Shown piece by piece: positions 61,501 to 64,000 of a DNA stretch of 64,000 bases. Under the pieces are notes generated by a model, which saw only the letters and a list, made by a program, of their open reading frames with translations, had not been told where the DNA came from and searched no databases. Positions within the stretch are counted from its first letter, which is position 1. The number at the start of each line of letters is the position of its first letter. Origin of the DNA: Bacillota bacterium (GTDB lineage Bacteria; Bacillota; Ch66; Ch109); NCBI GenBank assembly GCA_013178275.1, contig JABLWZ010000002.1, positions 171,524 to 235,523 of the forward strand. Reading direction: 5' to 3'. The translations under genes and the position numbers were made by a program.

Positions 61501-63705
61501 ACTAAAGTCGACGACTTCTTCTACATCAAATACTACCTGTCGGCTGACACCATTATCACCAGTAGCGACTCCTACCTGGGGCAGCGGGATGAATACAGAA
61601 CAATTAACCCTGGAGCGTCAAGTGTTCCGACGACCACAAGCGTAACCATCCCGACCAACATACCTGACGGAAGCTACTACATCGGGTCTATCGTCGACAC
61701 AACCAATGTTGTCAGGGAGTCCAACGAAAACAACAACACCGGGTATGACGCCGCCCCGATTAACGTCGCTCCCCCATATGTAGACCTTGTCGTGCAGAGT
61801 ATCGATGGACCCGCCAGTGGGGTCATAGGGAGCAAGATATATTTCACCGACACCGTCAAAAACCAGGGCAATACTGTCACCTCCCATTGGTTCGGTGTCT
61901 ATTACTACCTGTCCAGCGACACCACTTTTGATTCCAGCGACACCTACCTGGGATCCAGGACGATAGATTCATTAGCTGGAGGGGCGGTAAGCACCGCCGC
62001 CACCGGCCTTACAGTCCCATCCACCATAACGGAAGGGCTCTACTACCTGGGGGCAATCGTCGACCGGACCGACATTATCGACGAATCCAACGAAAACAAC
62101 AACACCAGGTACGATGTGACACTGATGCCAATCACCTTTGATGCGGTGGTACCCGTAACCGGGGTGACGCTCGACCGCCATGAGATGTCCTTAGAGGTTG
62201 GTGGAGCCAGCGTCGCCCTGACGGCGACCCTCGAACCATTATTAGCAACGAACCGAAACCTGACCTGGAGCACCACTAACGCATCGGTGGCGACCGTGGT
62301 CAACGGACTGGTGACCCCGGTGGGTTATGGAACCGCTGACATCACCGTGGCCACAGAAGACGGTGGTTTCAACGACAGCTGCCGGGTTTCGGTGTCACCC
62401 GACTATATTCTGCTGGCGCTGACCACTCCCGTACCGGGAGAGGGCAACAGCATATCGGTCGGGGGAGCGGTGAAGACCGGTAACGTCGATGTGGTAACCG
62501 GCACCAGTCTGGTGGTCTTGACCGGGACCAAGACCACGGCGCAGTCTGTGTCGGTGGGAGGGGCGGACGCAGCGGCGGTCACAATCGGAGGTTCAGATAC
62601 CGCCCCAACCTTCAGCGTGGATACGCCTGATATCGCGGCTACCGGGGGCAGCAAGGTGTTTACCCTGACGGTCAGTGAGCCGGGGCGGGTGGATATCTTC
62701 TACACGATAACGGTGAGAGTAGCCTCGCCGCCGCAAGATACCGCTGATATTGTTATCGACTGTGACGAGCCGAACGTTAACGGCTGCAGTCAGGAGGGCT
62801 ATGGCGGGGCGAACCGGACGGTCGTTATGACAGTGGTTACCGGGACAGACCTGGTAGTTTTCCACGCGGAAAAGACCGAGGCCCAGTCGATAACCATCGG
62901 GGGAACCGACGCCGCGGCGGTCACACCCGCTGGGGGGACCGACACCAGGCCAGTATTCAACGTTAACACGATCAGTATTTATGAAGGCGGCAGCAAGACA
63001 TTCACCCTCACGGTCAGCGAAGCGGATCACCTGAGCATCGTCTACACCGTGACAGTTAATGTCATACCAAAAGGGCCGATAAACGACCTGACGGCAGTAT
63101 ATAACCCTGCCGACGGTTATGTAACCCTGCGCTTTTCGCCGCCTACCGGTGCATCGAGCGGGGTGGTCTGGGTAACTGACAATATTGATCAAGAGTGGAG
63201 ATTCTTTACTAATGAAAACGTTGACCCAGATATAACCGGGAATGTATCCCAGACCGTGGTAGGAGGGTTCGCGAGAGGAAGAATATACCGACTGAAAGTC
63301 CAAATCATTGGAGGGTACCACGCGGGGTACTCGAACGAGGTCGAGTTCAGTACTGGGTCAGCCACCTCGAATATAGCGTTTTTATTGACCTCGCCGGTGG
63401 GCGGAACCAACGAATTAACTGGCGGAGGGGAATTTAAAACGGTCGATGTAAAGACGGTATTAGGGACATCGACGGTAGTTATCAGCGGGGTGAAAACGGC
63501 TCCTCAATTGATAACCATTGGTGGAACGAACGCATCGGTTGTTACTGCCGGGGGGACGGAAACCAACCCCACGTACACTGTGGACACCTCTGATATAACG
63601 AGCGGCGGCAGCAAGACCTTTACCCTTACGGTCAGTGAAGCGGATCACTTGGATATCGTCTATACCGTTCATGTGACTGTCTCTGAAGACATGACACCAC
63701 TTTGA
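58600..63705 (+). CDS. Large secreted multi-domain surface protein (FN3, CARDB, Big2)
   Basis: About 1700 residues. A signal peptide with a long basic n-region ends near VQA-AV (residues 46-48). Three 96-residue fibronectin type III domains follow, the first two almost identical. Then come seven CARDB domains of about 120 residues (recurring DLVVQS, NQG, YYLSSD, YLGxR, SYYxGAI, ESNENNNTG). A Big2-like Ig domain (VTGVTLDRHEMSLEVGG) follows, and then three related repeats with VVTGTSLVVL, the SVGGADAAAV type and GGSKTFTLTVSEADHLDIVY. An FN3-like domain precedes the last of these. Likely an adhesin or scaffold. No LPXTG or SLH anchor is seen before the stop (EDMTPL). ATG 58600 has a GAGGGGGTAGGG site. 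Confidence 0.85.
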   Translation: MSHINKVNKNVSNNWIKRLRGRIYVKAIMGMFLAVMVLMYATLVQAAVAPATPTGLAVTAAGDGQVSLSWNANSETDIKYYYLAYMPDGGSWGKVTTSGASATVTGLTNGTRYTFKIRVYNNNNQVSGYSGTVTATPQAAAPTGPPATPTGLAVTAVGDGQVSLSWNANSETDIKYYYLAYMPDGGSWGKVTTSGASATVTGLTNGTRYTFKIRVYNNNNQVSGYSGTVTATPQAAAPTGPPATPTGLAVTGVGDGQVSLSWNANSETDIARYYVAYQTAGGNWVTKYTTGTSLTVTGLTNGTVYYFKVKAYSNSGKSSLYTSTVTATPRADIDLVVQSMDSPATGIAGTEISISNTVTNQGSSSTTTVFYISYFLSSDSSIDVNDTYLGQRSISGLAAGASDVNTTSVTIPATVGGGSYYVGAIADISNLVAETDESNNTGCDTGQITIAEPFIDLVVQSIDGPATAAAGNTITVSDTVKNQGNIPTTAFYVRYYLSSDSIIDVSDTYLGERTVSGLAAGASDTNTTSVTIPATAAGGSYYVGAIADATNLVAESDEDNNTGHDSEQITITELFKDLVVQSINGPNTGAAGSSISISDTVKNQGNGATSAFLVYYYLSSDSTIDTSDTYLGQRSVSGLAAGAASTATTSVTIPADTARGSYYLGAIVDATGQVAESDEGNNTGCETEQLAIPLPDLVIQSVNGPEDAMQSESINISTRVSNNGGTAATQTFYLNYYLSIDTTIDGDDIALNPTEAVNGLAAGTYKNVNVSRTIPNYVPNGLYYLIAEADRDQVVEESNENNNSGSETNTIYIGTPQPDLIVSYIDGVVDEEDFTISINNGVRNQGNSATTETFRVNYYLSTDTIFDASDTSLGSRTVYGLSAGGYSGATAVLAIPANVAIGSYYLGAKVDVYNDVYEYNENNNTGYKTTPIALPNKDLIVLSIDGVGTGAKGGTITITDTLKNQGTTKVDDFFYIKYYLSADTIITSSDSYLGQRDEYRTINPGASSVPTTTSVTIPTNIPDGSYYIGSIVDTTNVVRESNENNNTGYDAAPINVAPPYVDLVVQSIDGPASGVIGSKIYFTDTVKNQGNTVTSHWFGVYYYLSSDTTFDSSDTYLGSRTIDSLAGGAVSTAATGLTVPSTITEGLYYLGAIVDRTDIIDESNENNNTRYDVTLMPITFDAVVPVTGVTLDRHEMSLEVGGASVALTATLEPLLATNRNLTWSTTNASVATVVNGLVTPVGYGTADITVATEDGGFNDSCRVSVSPDYILLALTTPVPGEGNSISVGGAVKTGNVDVVTGTSLVVLTGTKTTAQSVSVGGADAAAVTIGGSDTAPTFSVDTPDIAATGGSKVFTLTVSEPGRVDIFYTITVRVASPPQDTADIVIDCDEPNVNGCSQEGYGGANRTVVMTVVTGTDLVVFHAEKTEAQSITIGGTDAAAVTPAGGTDTRPVFNVNTISIYEGGSKTFTLTVSEADHLSIVYTVTVNVIPKGPINDLTAVYNPADGYVTLRFSPPTGASSGVVWVTDNIDQEWRFFTNENVDPDITGNVSQTVVGGFARGRIYRLKVQIIGGYHAGYSNEVEFSTGSATSNIAFLLTSPVGGTNELTGGGEFKTVDVKTVLGTSTVVISGVKTAPQLITIGGTNASVVTAGGTETNPTYTVDTSDITSGGSKTFTLTVSEADHLDIVYTVHVTVSEDMTPL
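58762..59625 (+). repeat. Three tandem 288-base repeats (FN3 domains)
   Basis: Units start at about 58762, 59050 and 59338, each with GGGCTGGCGGTGAC. Units 1 and 2 are nearly identical in DNA, including silent positions. This points to recent duplication or conversion; unit 3 has diverged. Confidence 0.9.
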
Positions 63706-63908
63706 TTCTCAGGACCGCTAACCGGAGACGCGGCGGTCGGAATGGTGTGGGTAACGTATACCCGAGCGGCTGCAGCGGCTGGAGAGAATACCGGGGGAAC
63801 CAGATCGCGGGTTTGTCAAGGTCAGGCAACGGGAGGTTATCCTTTAAGATCACCACAGACAGCAAAGTAAAAAGGGGCTGTCGCACTAACAGCCATAAGA
63901 AAAGAACA

Positions 63909-63945
63909 AAAGACGGTGACTGGCAGTGCCAGAAGCCGTCTTTTG
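63909..63945. terminator. Hairpin with A/T flanks (bidirectional terminator type)
   Basis: AAAAGACGG (63909-63917) pairs with CCGTCTTTT (63937-63945), with an inner CTGGC/GCCAG stem. IS elements often carry such a hairpin inside the end to block read-through. Confidence 0.65.
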
Positions 63946-63961
63946 CCGTAAAATATAGTCG

Positions 63962-64000
63962 ATGAAAACAAACATTTTACGGCCAGATTATACATCAACC
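63962..64000 (+). CDS. Start of a probable transposase, cut by the window edge
   Basis: An ATG at 63962 opens a frame (MKTNILRPDYTST) to the last base. The 10-base inverted repeat GCCGTAAAAT (63946-63955) / ATTTTACGGC (63974-63983) spans its start. Transposase identity is inferred from the IS-like end just upstream. No strong ribosome site is visible. Confidence 0.4.
   Translation, partial: MKTNILRPDYTST

Larger units (their letters stand above)
63874..64000 (+). mobile_element. Left end of an insertion sequence (IS1182-like by its end), continuing past the window
   Basis: GGGGCTGTCGCACTAAC at 63874-63890 resembles the ends of IS1182-type elements of Firmicutes, from memory only. A hairpin and a likely transposase start follow directly. 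The element lies about 170 bases after the stop of the surface protein. Confidence 0.5.

Noticed and set aside
63702..63965. 87-codon frame after the surface protein
   Set aside because: It overlaps the surface protein stop, reads into the insertion sequence end and is basic and Gly-rich without a domain. At most it includes a frameshifted tail of the surface protein.

Overview
The window looks like chromosome from an endospore-forming clostridium, most likely a Peptococcaceae/Pelotomaculum-like member of the Firmicutes. That is an inference. It rests on a Ger(x)C germination lipoprotein, a DUF3231 protein, a CIRCE heat-shock operator, a sigma-H-like promoter, a class I c-di-GMP riboswitch, frequent TTG starts, the polA-mutM-coaE-slt gene order and a Tn1549-type conjugative module. 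Base composition shifts visibly several times: AT-rich from 1.7 to 20.5 kb, GC-rich from 21 to 26 kb, AT-richer from 26 to 46 kb, and very GC-rich from 50 to 57 kb. This is a mosaic.

Region by region. 0-2.2 kb: the end of a germination operon and a PadR regulator. 2.2-8.4 kb: a sigma-A-type promoter with a near-perfect CIRCE operator and a possible cre site, followed 315 bases later by a five-gene cluster. The cluster encodes a GH130 protein, a sugar-1-phosphate nucleotidyltransferase, a GT4 glycosyltransferase, an (alpha/alpha)6-like protein and a phosphomannomutase. It reads as a complete make-and-recycle route for a mannose-type glycan under apparent heat-shock control. 8.5-10.1 kb: a membrane protein and a DUF3231 protein. 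10.33-12.35 kb: a decayed IS21-family element with intact ends and a 7-bp target duplication. 12.5-20.4 kb: a sigma-H-like promoter and c-di-GMP riboswitch, then a six-PAS CHASE4 histidine kinase, a REC-HDOD protein, a REC protein with a degenerate HD-GYP domain, and a REC-HD-GYP phosphodiesterase. This is a c-di-GMP sensing and degrading circuit.

20.5-49.6 kb is probably the remains of one or more integrative conjugative elements. The left part has PrgI, VirB4, DUF6075, an M23 peptidase and an NlpC/P60 remnant. The right part has a sigma-like factor, an HTH protein, an excisionase and an integrase next to a tRNA-Leu. No relaxase or coupling protein is present. Between them lies about 20 kb of cargo rich in membrane and lipid functions: two TetR regulators, a phasin-like protein, an AarF/UbiB kinase, an HD protein, YidC, an Mbeg1-like hydrolase, a truncated PlsC, a TetR-controlled RND pump, a decayed ISL3 transposase, an unassigned protein divergent from a radical SAM enzyme, DegV, a CmpB-like membrane protein, PgsA and GpsA.

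49.9-57.1 kb: GC-rich core chromosome with a ferritin-like protein carrying Pro-rich and poly-Asp segments, a CapA-like protein, and the overlapping polA, mutM, coaE and lytic transglycosylase genes. 57.1-64 kb: a membrane protein, a relic of a second transglycosylase, a 1.7-kb-residue surface protein (three FN3, seven CARDB, Big2 and further repeats), and the left end of an insertion sequence that leaves the window.

All calls come from reading the sequence and from family knowledge; no searches were run.
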